A stretch of DNA of 20,673 nt. Source: Gemmatimonadota bacterium. Lineage in GTDB: Bacteria > Gemmatimonadota > Gemmatimonadetes > Longimicrobiales > Gaopeijiaceae. The notes under the pieces were generated by a model. The model saw only the letters and a list, made by a program, of their open reading frames with translations, had not been told where the DNA came from and searched no databases. This document shows, piece after piece, positions 1 through 7,903 of this stretch (positions are counted from its first letter, which is position 1; each line of letters opens with the position of its first letter). The DNA lies in the NCBI GenBank assembly GCA_015492755.1, contig WGEM01000121.1, positions 1 through 20,673 on the forward strand, read 5' to 3'. Position numbers and translations under genes: made by a program.

Positions 1-1030
1 CCAGGATCCGTCGCGCCACGGAATACGGTGTCTCCGCACCCTGCATGATCCCCTCCACCCCCCCCTCGAGGACCTCGCCCACACGCGCCGGGTCGCGGGC
101 GGCACGTCGGAGCTCCCGGTCCACCACGTCCTGGACCCGAACCCGCGCGCGCGCGCGTCTGCGGGCGGCTTTCGCACCGCTTCGCTCGAGCCAGCCGCGG
201 TGTTCCTCCAGCGCCTCCAGGAGCCCGTCCACGCCCGTGCCCTCGTGCGCCACGGTGGTGAGGACCGGCACCGTCCAACCGTCCTCCTCCCTCGGCTCGG
301 GGGAAGCGGTTCGTTCCCGCTTCATCACCCGGCTCAGATCCACGCCGTGATGGGCCGGCACATGTTCCGACGTGCGCCCGGCGCGCAGGTGCAGGGCCTG
401 ACGGAGCTCCCGAACCAGCCGGTCCGCGCCCGGGCGGTCCGCCTTGTTCACCACGAAGATGTCGGCGATCTCCATGAGCCCGGCCTTCATGGCCTGGATG
501 GCGTCGCCGGATTCGGGCACCAGCACCACCACCACCGTGTCTGCCGCGGAGGTGATCTCCAGCTCCGTCTGGCCCACCCCCACCGTCTCCACCAGGACGT
601 GATCGAAGCCGAAGGCGTCCATCACGTCGAGCACCTCCTTGGTGGTGGTGGCCAGCCCCCCCAGCGACCCGCGGGTGGCCATGGAGCGGATGAAGATCCC
701 CGGATCGGTGGCCAGGTCGTTCATGCGGATCCGGTCGCCCAGAAGGGCGCCACCCGAGTACGGCGAGGTGGGATCCACCGCGATGATGCCCACCCGCTCG
801 TCCCGCCTCCGCAGCGTGGTGGCCACCTCCGCCACGAGGCTGGACTTCCCCGCCCCCGGCGGGCCGGTGAAGCCCACACGCCGTCCGTCCACCCCCCCGG
901 ACAGCAGGAGGTGGAGGAGCCGCTCCGCACCGGGGCGCTCGTCCTCCACGATGGAAATCGCCCGCGCCAGCGCCGGCACCTGTCCGCGGCGGAAGCGCTC
1001 CACCAGCTCGGCGATGCGGTCGGCGTTCAT
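1..1030 (-). CDS. meaB: MeaB/ArgK-family G3E GTPase, methylmalonyl-CoA mutase chaperone (3' end cut by window edge)
   Basis: This is a cytoplasmic P-loop GTPase that, in its family, guards adenosylcobalamin loading and reactivation of methylmalonyl-CoA mutase. The frame reads without a stop from the ATG at 1030 to base 1, giving 343 codons. Visible motifs are Walker A GPPGAGKS (residues 56-63), the MeaB signature VDPTSPYSGGALLGDR (about 85-100), ETVGVGQTE, and the guanine-specificity motif NKAD. The last readable residues (TPYSVARRIL) resemble the family's C-terminal helix, so only a few residues should be missing. The start ATG overlaps the ubiB-like stop by 4 bases (ATGA), implying translational coupling. 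No methylmalonyl-CoA mutase gene is visible in the window; it could lie to the left. The family call is very secure; the mutase partner is inferred from the family. Confidence 0.95.
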   Translation of the reverse strand, partial: MNADRIAELVERFRRGQVPALARAISIVEDERPGAERLLHLLLSGGVDGRRVGFTGPPGAGKSSLVAEVATTLRRRDERVGIIAVDPTSPYSGGALLGDRIRMNDLATDPGIFIRSMATRGSLGGLATTTKEVLDVMDAFGFDHVLVETVGVGQTELEITSAADTVVVVLVPESGDAIQAMKAGLMEIADIFVVNKADRPGADRLVRELRQALHLRAGRTSEHVPAHHGVDLSRVMKRERTASPEPREEDGWTVPVLTTVAHEGTGVDGLLEALEEHRGWLERSGAKAARRRARARVRVQDVVDRELRRAARDPARVGEVLEGGVEGIMQGAETPYSVARRIL

Positions 1031-2688
1031 CGCCGGTTCCCCGTCCGGATGCCCCGAGCGTGCCGCAGGGGATTCTCCAGCAGGTGCGTCGGAATGAAGA
1101 GCACGACCACGAACATGAGCAGCGCCAGGCTGAGTCCCGCGCCCAGGATCCACCAGTTCCGGAGCGCCAGGAAGAGGATCGCGGTGATGAGGGCGGTGGT
1201 GGAGGCAAAGATACTGAGAAGGAGGCGGCGCGCCTGCAGGTGCAGGAAGCGCTCCGCCGACTGGGCGTCACGGGGATGGAGCCGGACCCGAAGCTCCTCG
1301 CGCTCCGCCCGCAGCACCAGCTCCCGCACCGAACGGATGGCGGTCTGCGCTTCGTCCACCAGGTTCTTGGCGAGCTGCGCGGGCTGCTGCCCCATGGAGC
1401 GCGTGAGCTCCGCCTGGTGGGCGCGCACCACCTCCTGGATGAAGGAGAGTCCGTCGAAGTGGGGATCGTAGTGGAAGGCGATCCCCTCGATGAGCGCGGC
1501 GGCCCGGAAGAAGTAGACCAGCTCCTGCGGCAGCACCAGCGGCCAGGTGTAGAAGGTGTCCAGGAGTTCGTCCAGGAGCTCCTGGAGGAGCTGTCGGCGG
1601 TTGGTGGTGCGCGCCCGCTTCACGATGCGCAGGATCTCCGTAGCGGCCTCCCGGATCTCGCCCCGCGAGACCTCGGGGCTGATCATCCCCAGGCGGTACA
1701 TCTGGTTGATGACGCCGTCGATGTCCTCGCGGGAGAGCGCCAGCGCGATCTGCAGGATCGAGTCGCGGGTCCAGCGCGGGACCTCCAGAACCGCCCCCCA
1801 GTCCAGCACCACCAGCGTGCCGTCGTCCTGGACGAGGAGGTTGCCCGGATGGGGGTCGGCGTGCATGAACCCGTCCACCATCATCATCCGGAGGTAGGTC
1901 TCGGTGACCCGCACCATCACCTGCCGGAAGGAGAGGCGACCCGACGCGAAGAGCGGGTGGAGCCGGTCGATCTTGGTGCCGCGACAGTACTCCATGACCA
2001 GCACGCGGCGGGCGGTATAGGCGCTCAGCACGTCGGGAGCGCGGACCTTCGGCACACCGGCGAAGATGCGCTTGAAGTGCGCGATGTTCTCCGCCTCTTC
2101 CCTGAAGTCCATCTCCGCGCGCACCCGAACGGAGAACTCCCGGACCACGTTGGTGAGCGCGCGCACGTGGTGGTTGGGGAAGAGGATGTTGAGCCAGAAG
2201 AGGATCCGGAACGAGATGTCCAGATCCAGCGCCACCGCCTCCTCCACACCCGGCCGGAGCACCTTCACTGCCACGTCGCGCCCCTCGATGCGGGCGCGGT
2301 GAACCTGTCCCAGCGACGCCGCCGCCAGCGGCTGGTCGTCAAAGTCCTGAAAGATCTCCCCCACCCCCCGCCCCAGTTCCGCCTCGATGACGGCGCGGAT
2401 CCGCTCCGCCGGGTCCGGCGGCACCTGATCCTGCAGCTTGGAGATCTCGCCCAGGTAGGGCTCGGGCAGGATGTCGGCGCGGGCGCTCAGGAGCTGAGCG
2501 AGCTTCACGAAGGTGGGGCCCAGCGCGGCGAGTCGCTCACGGAGCCGCTCTGCGCGCCGGCGATGGTGCTCCTCGGTGCGGGCTGCGGGGCGCCCCACCA
2601 GAACCCACCGCCTGCGGTCCCGGAGGAACGCCAGGGCGAAGGGCGAGAGCCGGACGAGTACCGAAACCCCGCGCGCCAGCCGTTTCAC
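1027..2688 (-). CDS. ABC1/UbiB/AarF-family atypical kinase-like protein
   Basis: A 553-residue member of the UbiB/ADCK family, whose members support ubiquinone or other isoprenoid-lipid metabolism through an atypical ATPase/kinase fold. In order: KxGQ-type motif reading KLAQ (62-65), A-rich nucleotide loop AAASLGQVH (122-130), the VAVKV lysine (K142), catalytic HADPHPGN (276-283), and the metal-binding triad as DWG (296-298) rather than the usual DFG. Two C-terminal hydrophobic helices (about residues 490-535) anchor it in the membrane, as in UbiB. It starts with GTG one base after the mgtE stop, with no clear Shine-Dalgarno sequence, so it is probably translated by coupling. It overlaps meaB by 4 bases at its 3' end. 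The KLAQ and DWG variants are discussed as a finding. The family is certain; substrate and quinone link are inference. Confidence 0.93.
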   Translation of the reverse strand: MKRLARGVSVLVRLSPFALAFLRDRRRWVLVGRPAARTEEHHRRRAERLRERLAALGPTFVKLAQLLSARADILPEPYLGEISKLQDQVPPDPAERIRAVIEAELGRGVGEIFQDFDDQPLAAASLGQVHRARIEGRDVAVKVLRPGVEEAVALDLDISFRILFWLNILFPNHHVRALTNVVREFSVRVRAEMDFREEAENIAHFKRIFAGVPKVRAPDVLSAYTARRVLVMEYCRGTKIDRLHPLFASGRLSFRQVMVRVTETYLRMMMVDGFMHADPHPGNLLVQDDGTLVVLDWGAVLEVPRWTRDSILQIALALSREDIDGVINQMYRLGMISPEVSRGEIREAATEILRIVKRARTTNRRQLLQELLDELLDTFYTWPLVLPQELVYFFRAAALIEGIAFHYDPHFDGLSFIQEVVRAHQAELTRSMGQQPAQLAKNLVDEAQTAIRSVRELVLRAEREELRVRLHPRDAQSAERFLHLQARRLLLSIFASTTALITAILFLALRNWWILGAGLSLALLMFVVVLFIPTHLLENPLRHARGIRTGNRR

Positions 2689-2689
2689 C

Positions 2690-4042
2690 TTACATCAACA
2701 CCGCCGAGGCGAGCCCTAGGAGGAAGAAGAACCCGCAGAGATCGGTGAGCGTCGTGACGAACACCGACGACGCCACGGCCGGATCGGCGCCCAGTCGCGC
2801 CAGCACGGTGGGAATCACGGAGCCCGCGATGCCGGCCACCACCAGATTCCCCCACATGGCGGTGAGCACCACCAGCCCGAGGCGCGGGTCGCCCCCCACC
2901 AGGTACGCCATGGCCGCCACGATGAGACCCAGGCACGCACCATTCACCAGCCCCGCGAGGACCTCGCGCACCACCGCCTCCATCCCCACCCGGCCCGTAC
3001 CCTCCACCGCCAGCTGTCGCACCGTCACCGCCAACGCCTGCGTCCCGGCGTTGCCGCCCATGCCGGCGATGATGGGCATGATGGCCGCCAGCACCACCGA
3101 GTTCTCGATGGTGTCGGAAAAGACGTACACCACGGACGCGGCGAGCATGGCGGTGAGGAGGTTGAGGAGGAGCCACGGGAGACGGGAGGCCACCGTCTCC
3201 GTCCAGGTCATGCGGAGCGCTTCCTCGTCGCCCACACCCGCCAGCCGGAGGATGTCCTCCGTCTGCTCCGCCTCGATGACGTCGATGACGTCGTCGAAGG
3301 TGATGCGCCCCAGGAGGCGTCCGTCGGGGGAAACCACCGGGATGGACGCCAGGTTGTAGTGGGCGATGAGGCGGCCCACCTCCTCCTGGTCCACGTCCGG
3401 CGTCACCGACGCCACCGGCTCCTCCACCAGCTCGCCGATGGGCTGCTGGGGATCGGCGATGACGAGGTCGTCCAGGCGCACCGTACCCAGGAGCCGGTCG
3501 CGGCCGTCCACCACGAAGACCGTGTAGAACTCCTCCACCTCCCTGCCCTGTTCCCGCACCTGCTCCAGCGCCTCCTGCGCGGTGAGGTCCGCCCGGACCT
3601 TCACCAGCTCCGTGGTCATCAGACCACCGGCGGTCTCCTCCCCGTATTCCAGGAGGTCCCGGAGCTCCGCCTCCTCCTCGTCGGAAAGGCGCTCGAAGAT
3701 GGCCGCCTGCTCGTCCGGCTCCAGCTCGGCGATGAGGTCGGCGGCGTCGTCGTCCGCCAGCTCGTGGAGGAGCTCCGCGCTCTTTTCCGGCGTGAGCGCC
3801 GCCAGGAGGTCGCCGCGGTCCTCCCCTTCCTCCATCTCCGCCAGCGCCTCGGAGGCGAGCTCGGTGGGGAGGAGGGAGAGGAGCCGGACCTGGTCTTCCT
3901 CGTCCAGCTCCTCCAGGATGTCCGCCAGGTCGGAGGGATGCAGCCCCAGCACGGCGTCCCGGAGCGCCTCCAGCCCGCCTTCCTCCAGGCGGTCCTGGAT
4001 CCAGTGCTTGAGGTCGCGGATCTCGGGTTCGGTGGTGCTCAT
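2690..4042 (-). CDS. mgtE: MgtE-type magnesium channel
   Basis: A 450-residue inner-membrane Mg2+ channel with full MgtE architecture: an acidic helical N domain (about 35-135), two CBS domains (about 140-262), a plug helix, and five membrane helices (about 288-450). The pore signature IMPIIAGMGGNAGTQ is at 321-335. The Asp in TLTD (D433) aligns with the pore aspartate known from Thermus MgtE. The family gates shut when Mg2+ fills the acidic N and CBS domains; the N domain here is rich in Glu/Asp, consistent with that. It starts at an ATG 88 bases after the ybeY stop without a strong Shine-Dalgarno sequence, and is followed after one base by the ubiB-like GTG. It occupies the place held by corC (also CBS-containing and Mg-related) in many phoH-ybeY clusters. 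The call is very secure. Confidence 0.97.
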   Translation of the reverse strand: MSTTEPEIRDLKHWIQDRLEEGGLEALRDAVLGLHPSDLADILEELDEEDQVRLLSLLPTELASEALAEMEEGEDRGDLLAALTPEKSAELLHELADDDAADLIAELEPDEQAAIFERLSDEEEAELRDLLEYGEETAGGLMTTELVKVRADLTAQEALEQVREQGREVEEFYTVFVVDGRDRLLGTVRLDDLVIADPQQPIGELVEEPVASVTPDVDQEEVGRLIAHYNLASIPVVSPDGRLLGRITFDDVIDVIEAEQTEDILRLAGVGDEEALRMTWTETVASRLPWLLLNLLTAMLAASVVYVFSDTIENSVVLAAIMPIIAGMGGNAGTQALAVTVRQLAVEGTGRVGMEAVVREVLAGLVNGACLGLIVAAMAYLVGGDPRLGLVVLTAMWGNLVVAGIAGSVIPTVLARLGADPAVASSVFVTTLTDLCGFFFLLGLASAVLM

Positions 4043-4100
4043 GCGGGGAGCCGGTGGCGGGAATGTGGCACGGGGGCCTGAAGATCCCCGCGGCGTGGCA

Positions 4101-4114
4101 CCGCCGCAAGGCGG
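4101..4114. other. Short perfect hairpin in the ybeY-mgtE gap
   Basis: CCGCC and GGCGG form a 5-bp perfect stem around a 4-base loop (GCAA on the plus strand, TTGC on the minus transcript), 16 bases downstream of the ybeY stop. A second small palindrome, GAGCT-gtc-AGCTC (4125-4137), overlaps the ybeY stop codon. There is no T-tract, so this is not a convincing intrinsic terminator. It may slow polymerase or protect mRNA ends, or be chance in GC-rich DNA. The rest of the 88-base gap shows only a repeated GTGCCAC on the minus strand. Confidence 0.25.
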
Positions 4115-4130
4115 ACGGCGCGTCGAGCTG

Positions 4131-4523
4131 TCAGCTCCGGCGCGTGAGTTCCGCCACCAGGCGTTCCTGGAGGCGGTACATGGGACTCCCCGACCGCTCC
4201 TCGCCGTCGGGATGGTCGTGTCCCAGCACGTGAAGCACGCCGTGGACCACCAGCCGGACGAACTCCTCCTCCGTGGAGATCCCCAGCTCCGCCGCCTGCC
4301 GGCGCGCTTGCTCTGCCCCCACGTACACGTCCCCCAGCGGCGTTCCGTCCGGACCCTCCAGCGCGAACGAGATCACGTCGGTGGGGCCCTCGTGGCCCAG
4401 GTGGGTTCGGTTCAGCCGGGTGATGCCCGCGTCGTCGAGAAACGCTACGGAGATCTCCGCCTCTTCCACGCCCTCGGCGTCCAGCACGGCCATCACCGCC
4501 CGCTCCACCAGCTCCACGGACAC
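4131..4523 (-). CDS. ybeY: YbeY endoribonuclease / rRNA maturation factor (start probably further upstream)
   Basis: YbeY is a zinc-dependent single-strand endoribonuclease needed for 16S rRNA 3'-end maturation and ribosome quality control. The metal motif HGVLHVLGHDH lies near residues 94-104 of this 130-residue version, preceded by the family motifs LNRTHLGHEGPTDVISF and GDVYVG. The GTG at 4523 is the first conventional start, but it omits the first beta strand of the fold. Upstream in frame, without a stop, the sequence reads HRIFVDTGEAAD, which looks like that strand. A CTG at 4565-4563 overlaps the upstream TGA (CTGA) and has a strong Shine-Dalgarno sequence six bases before it. I think translation starts at 4565 (144 residues); the coordinates here give the conservative start. 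It lies downstream of the 7TM-HD gene and phoH, a conserved neighbourhood. Confidence 0.93.
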   Translation of the reverse strand: MSVELVERAVMAVLDAEGVEEAEISVAFLDDAGITRLNRTHLGHEGPTDVISFALEGPDGTPLGDVYVGAEQARRQAAELGISTEEEFVRLVVHGVLHVLGHDHPDGEERSGSPMYRLQERLVAELTRRS

Positions 4524-4561
4524 GTCGGCGGCTTCTCCGGTGTCGACGAAGATGCGATGCG

Positions 4562-6886
4562 TCAGCGTTCGCCTCCCCCCGGTTCGGACCGCTCGCCGGC
4601 GGCAGCGACGGTGTCGGCGCCCGCCGCCGGCCCATCGTGGGCGTCCGGGTCCTCACCGTTGTCCGGCGCATCGGTGAGATGGCGGGTCTGGGGGTAGTCG
4701 ATGCGACGGTGCACGACACCGGTGAGGATCTTGACGAACTGGTCCTTGATTTCCGTGATCTCACGCAGCGTCAGCGGCGCCTCGTCCAGCTGGCCGTCGG
4801 CGATCTTGGCGCTCACGATGGCGTCGATGAGCTCGCGTACCCGCTCGGGTGTGGGATCCTGCAGCGCCCGGGTGGCGGACTCGCACGAATCCGCCAGCAT
4901 GGCGATGGCCGTCTCCTTCGACTGGGGTTTGGGCCCCGGGTAGGTGAAGCGCGCCGGATCCACCTCCCCCTCCGCCTCCTCCAGCGCTTTCTCATAGAAG
5001 AAGCCGATGCGCTGGGTGCCGTGGTGTTCCAGGATGAAGCGCACGATGATCTCCGGCACGCCCTCCTCACGCGCAAGGCGCGCGCCCTCCGTCACGTGCT
5101 CGCGCACGATGGCCGCCGACGTCTCGGGCTTCAGCTTGTCGTGCGGATTGCGGCCGTCGGGCTGATTCTCCACGAAGTAGTGCGGCTTGAGCATCTTGCC
5201 GATGTCGTGGTAGTAGATGCCCACCCGGGTGAGGAGGCTGTTGGCTCCGATGCGTTCCGCAGCGGCTTCCGCCAGGTTCGCCACGTTGATGCTGTGGGCG
5301 TACGTCCCCGGCGCCTCCATGGCGAGCCGCCGGAGGAGCGGTCGCGAGGGGTCGGCCCACTCCAGGAGCGTCTGGTCGGTGGTGATGCCCGTGAAGAGCT
5401 CGAAGACCCAGAGGAAACCCATGGCCAGGAGCGCCGTCACCGTGGCGTTGCCTGCCAGCGCCAGGATGCGCCGCAGCACTTCGCCTGCGTCGGCGCCGGT
5501 GGCGAGCCCGTACGCCACGATCATCAGCGCGCCGGCCAGCGCGATGATGGCGATGGACACCCACGTCTCGGAGCGCCTCCGGACGGCGCGCACACTCATG
5601 GCCGCTGCAGCCCCCGCCGCCATGAGGGCCAGAAGGCTCCCGTAGTGCGTGAAGGGGGGGAGCGCGCCGGTGATCCCCACCACGATGAGCACCAGGATGA
5701 GGGCCATGCGCGAGTCCCACAGGACCGCCACGGGGAGCGCCACGAAGGCGATGGGGAGCCACTCCGGAACGAGTTCGGCCCGCGCCATCGCCTGGGCCGC
5801 CAGGAAATACACCGCCACCAGGAGGGCCAGGAAGAGCACCCAGCGGAAGTTGGCGTAGACCTCCGGACGGCTGAAGAAGAGGAGGAGTCCGAAGAGCGCC
5901 AGCAGGATGGTGTGCACCAGCCAGGCGCCGAAGAGCGCCCGGAGTTGGAAGCCGGTATTGCCGCCCACGCCCCTGGCCTGCATGGCCGACTCGTAGGCCC
6001 GCAGTCGATCCAGCGTCTCCGGCCCGATGGGATCGGCGGCCCGCACGATGGCCTGCCCCGAGAGGATGTGTTCCTTCAAGGGTGAGACGGAACGCGCGGC
6101 GGCGTCCCGGTCCATCTGCGTGGCCACCACGTTGAGGACGAGGCTGTACTGCAGGTGCCCGATGAGGATGAGGTTCAGGAGCTCCGCGGCCTCCGGCGGC
6201 GTTCCCGGCGGGAGGAGGAGCGCCGCCTGAGCCAGGAGATCCCGGGACGTGTACACGTTCTCCAGCGCCACCGACCGCTCCGGACCCTCCCCCTCGCGCA
6301 CCGTGATCCGGCCCGCGTGCACGTCGTTGAGGAGCGACGCGTCCACCAACCCCTCGCGGAGGACTTCCCGCGCCGCGGCGGTGGCGGCGGTGCGGAGCGC
6401 GAGGCGTCCCTCCGGGTCCATCAGGTACTCCACCTGCGAGGGTGTGGCGATGATCCGGCTCCCCCGCAGGATCGCCTCCACCCGGCGTCGATCGCCTCGG
6501 ACCGCCGCCGAGTCGAGCTGATCGAAGAACCGTTCCAACCGCGCCACCATCGTGTCGGCCGCCTCCGGCACGAAGTCGAAGGTGGGTGGGACCGCCTCCA
6601 TCACCGTCCGGCGTTGCGCTTCCAGCTCGGCGGCGCTCTTGGGGACGTCGAAGGTGAACTCGGCGATGATGTCCCGGTCCGCCACCATCCCCTCTTCGTA
6701 CTCCGTCAACTCCGACGCTCGGGGCACGGGGGGAAAGAGGAGCGCGATGAGCGCCGCCAGCGCCAGCAGGAGCCCCACGCGGGCGCCGTGATACGCGAAG
6801 CGCGCGCCCGCGGTGGTCCCCGGCTCACCGGAGAGACGCTGGACCAGGGGCGCACCCGTGCGCCCACGTTCGTCGCGGCGGCTCAC
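4562..6886 (-). CDS. 7TM-HD (PgpH/YqfF-type) membrane phosphodiesterase, probable c-di-AMP hydrolase
   Basis: A 774-residue membrane protein of the 7TMR-HDED/7TMR-HD family; characterised PgpH members hydrolyse c-di-AMP to pApA. One N-terminal helix (about 36-53) leads to an extracytoplasmic HDED domain (about 55-310), about seven membrane helices (about 315-500), and a cytoplasmic HD domain (about 525-720). Metal-site residues are visible: H531 (TYAHSINV), H560-D561 in HDIGKM, H597, H621-H622 in EHHGT, and D666 in MLADSCE. The acidic, low-complexity tail (about 725-774) is dispensable-looking. The start ATG overlaps the phoH stop by 4 bases, and the stop overlaps the likely ybeY CTG. In Firmicutes the same order phoH, yqfF, ybeY is conserved. 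Family and catalytic competence are well supported; the c-di-AMP substrate is inferred, and no c-di-AMP cyclase is in the window. Confidence 0.94.
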   Translation of the reverse strand: MSRRDERGRTGAPLVQRLSGEPGTTAGARFAYHGARVGLLLALAALIALLFPPVPRASELTEYEEGMVADRDIIAEFTFDVPKSAAELEAQRRTVMEAVPPTFDFVPEAADTMVARLERFFDQLDSAAVRGDRRRVEAILRGSRIIATPSQVEYLMDPEGRLALRTAATAAAREVLREGLVDASLLNDVHAGRITVREGEGPERSVALENVYTSRDLLAQAALLLPPGTPPEAAELLNLILIGHLQYSLVLNVVATQMDRDAAARSVSPLKEHILSGQAIVRAADPIGPETLDRLRAYESAMQARGVGGNTGFQLRALFGAWLVHTILLALFGLLLFFSRPEVYANFRWVLFLALLVAVYFLAAQAMARAELVPEWLPIAFVALPVAVLWDSRMALILVLIVVGITGALPPFTHYGSLLALMAAGAAAAMSVRAVRRRSETWVSIAIIALAGALMIVAYGLATGADAGEVLRRILALAGNATVTALLAMGFLWVFELFTGITTDQTLLEWADPSRPLLRRLAMEAPGTYAHSINVANLAEAAAERIGANSLLTRVGIYYHDIGKMLKPHYFVENQPDGRNPHDKLKPETSAAIVREHVTEGARLAREEGVPEIIVRFILEHHGTQRIGFFYEKALEEAEGEVDPARFTYPGPKPQSKETAIAMLADSCESATRALQDPTPERVRELIDAIVSAKIADGQLDEAPLTLREITEIKDQFVKILTGVVHRRIDYPQTRHLTDAPDNGEDPDAHDGPAAGADTVAAAGERSEPGGGER
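4572..4577 (-). promoter_or_regulatory. Strong ribosome binding site supporting a CTG start for ybeY at 4565
   Basis: On the minus strand, GGGAGG at 4577-4572, inside a longer G-rich run (4580-4572), is followed by a 6-base spacer and CTG at 4565-4563. That CTG overlaps the TGA stop of the 7TM-HD gene as CTGA. The conventional GTG at 4523 has only a weak GGAG 11 bases upstream. The run also encodes the Gly-Gly-Gly-Glu-Arg end of the HD protein, so part of the G-richness is coding. Confidence 0.5.
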
Positions 6887-7893
6887 CGGTCTGCGTCCTC
6901 CGTCGCCTGAGTCTCCGACGCCTCCGCCGCACGGGCGTACGCGTCGATGATATCCTTCACGAGCCGGTGTCGGATGACGTCCCTGGCGTCCAGATAGACC
7001 ACGGCGATCCCGTCGATCCCCGAGAGGATCCGCTCCACCTCCAGAAGCCCGGAGTCGGATCGGCGCGGCAGGTCGATCTGCGTCTTGTCGCCGGTGATCA
7101 CCACCCGCGAATTCAGCCCCAGGCGGGTGAGGAACATCTTCATCTGCGCGGTGGTGGCGTTCTGTGCCTCATCCAGAATCACGAAGGCGTCGGAGAGCGT
7201 GCGCCCCCGCATGTACGCCAGCGGAGCGATCTCGATGGTTCCGTCCTCCAGCGCGCGCTGCACACGCTCGTGAGGCATCATGTCCTCCAGCGCATCGTAG
7301 AGGGGCCGCAGGTACGGGTCCACCTTCTCCTGCAGGTCGCCGGGGAGGAACCCCAGGTTCTCGCCGGCTTCCACCGCCGGTCGCGCCAGAATGATGCGCC
7401 GCACGCGCTTCTTGTAGAGTGCGTCCACCGCACACGCCACCGCCAGGTACGTCTTCCCGGTGCCGGCGGGGCCGATTCCGATGACGATGTCGTGCTCCTG
7501 GATCGCCCGGACGTAGCCGCGCTGCCCCTCCGACTTGGGCACGATGACCTTCCGCGAACCGGGCAGCGCGATGCGGATCTCGTCGTCGGGGTGGACGATC
7601 CCTTCCGGACCCAGCGCGTCGACGCCCTCCGCGAACCGCGCGATGTCGGGCACGTCGTAGGGCGCCCGGAGGCGCGCCAGTTCGATCATGTGCTGCACCA
7701 CCGGGACCGAGCGCTCCACCGCCTCCAGCGGTCCGGAGAGCACCAGCTGGTTGCCCCTCATGACCACGCGGATCCCGAAGAGGCGGGTGAGTTCCTGAAA
7801 GTTCCGGTCGTTGACGCCGGCCAGGAGGAGCGGGTCGGCGCCCTCCATGTCCAGCCGGTGCTCGACGATGGTCTCTCCGTTCGCCAAGGACAC
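6883..7893 (-). CDS. phoH: PhoH-like P-loop ATPase (PhoH/YbeZ)
   Basis: A cytoplasmic PhoH/YbeZ ATPase of about 336 residues, a family linked to RNA metabolism and partnered with YbeY. A KH-like N-terminal module (about 27-72, LFGIRVVMRGNQLVLSG) precedes the ATPase: Walker A GPAGTGKT (141-148), the PhoH motif RPAVEAGENLGFLPGD (171-186), Walker B FVILDEAQN (237-245), and the sensor-like ITGDKTQ (266-272). The frame is open further upstream to 7998, but that stretch lies inside aspS and is arginine-rich nonsense. I therefore chose GTG 7893, 10 bases after the aspS stop. A TTG at 7887 with GGGAG five bases upstream is an alternative that would remove two residues. Its stop overlaps the 7TM-HD start (ATGA). 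The family call is certain; the exact start is uncertain by a few codons. Confidence 0.95.
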   Translation of the reverse strand: MSLANGETIVEHRLDMEGADPLLLAGVNDRNFQELTRLFGIRVVMRGNQLVLSGPLEAVERSVPVVQHMIELARLRAPYDVPDIARFAEGVDALGPEGIVHPDDEIRIALPGSRKVIVPKSEGQRGYVRAIQEHDIVIGIGPAGTGKTYLAVACAVDALYKKRVRRIILARPAVEAGENLGFLPGDLQEKVDPYLRPLYDALEDMMPHERVQRALEDGTIEIAPLAYMRGRTLSDAFVILDEAQNATTAQMKMFLTRLGLNSRVVITGDKTQIDLPRRSDSGLLEVERILSGIDGIAVVYLDARDVIRHRLVKDIIDAYARAAEASETQATEDADR

Positions 7894-7903
7894 TCCCGGG
7901 AGC

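Noticed and set aside
1060..2748. Long open frame on the plus strand (about 560 codons) opposite the ubiB-like gene
   Set aside because: It is antisense to a gene with clear motifs, has His/Arg/Gln-rich low-complexity translation, and shows no domain. Such mirror frames are expected at about 70% GC.
2685..4109. Minus-strand frame of 474 codons overlapping mgtE in another frame
   Set aside because: Gly/Arg/His-rich translation with no domain; mgtE in the correct frame has every family motif.
4637..6085. Plus-strand frame of 482 codons opposite the 7TM-HD gene
   Set aside because: Antisense to an intact catalytic protein; no recognisable motif, skewed composition.
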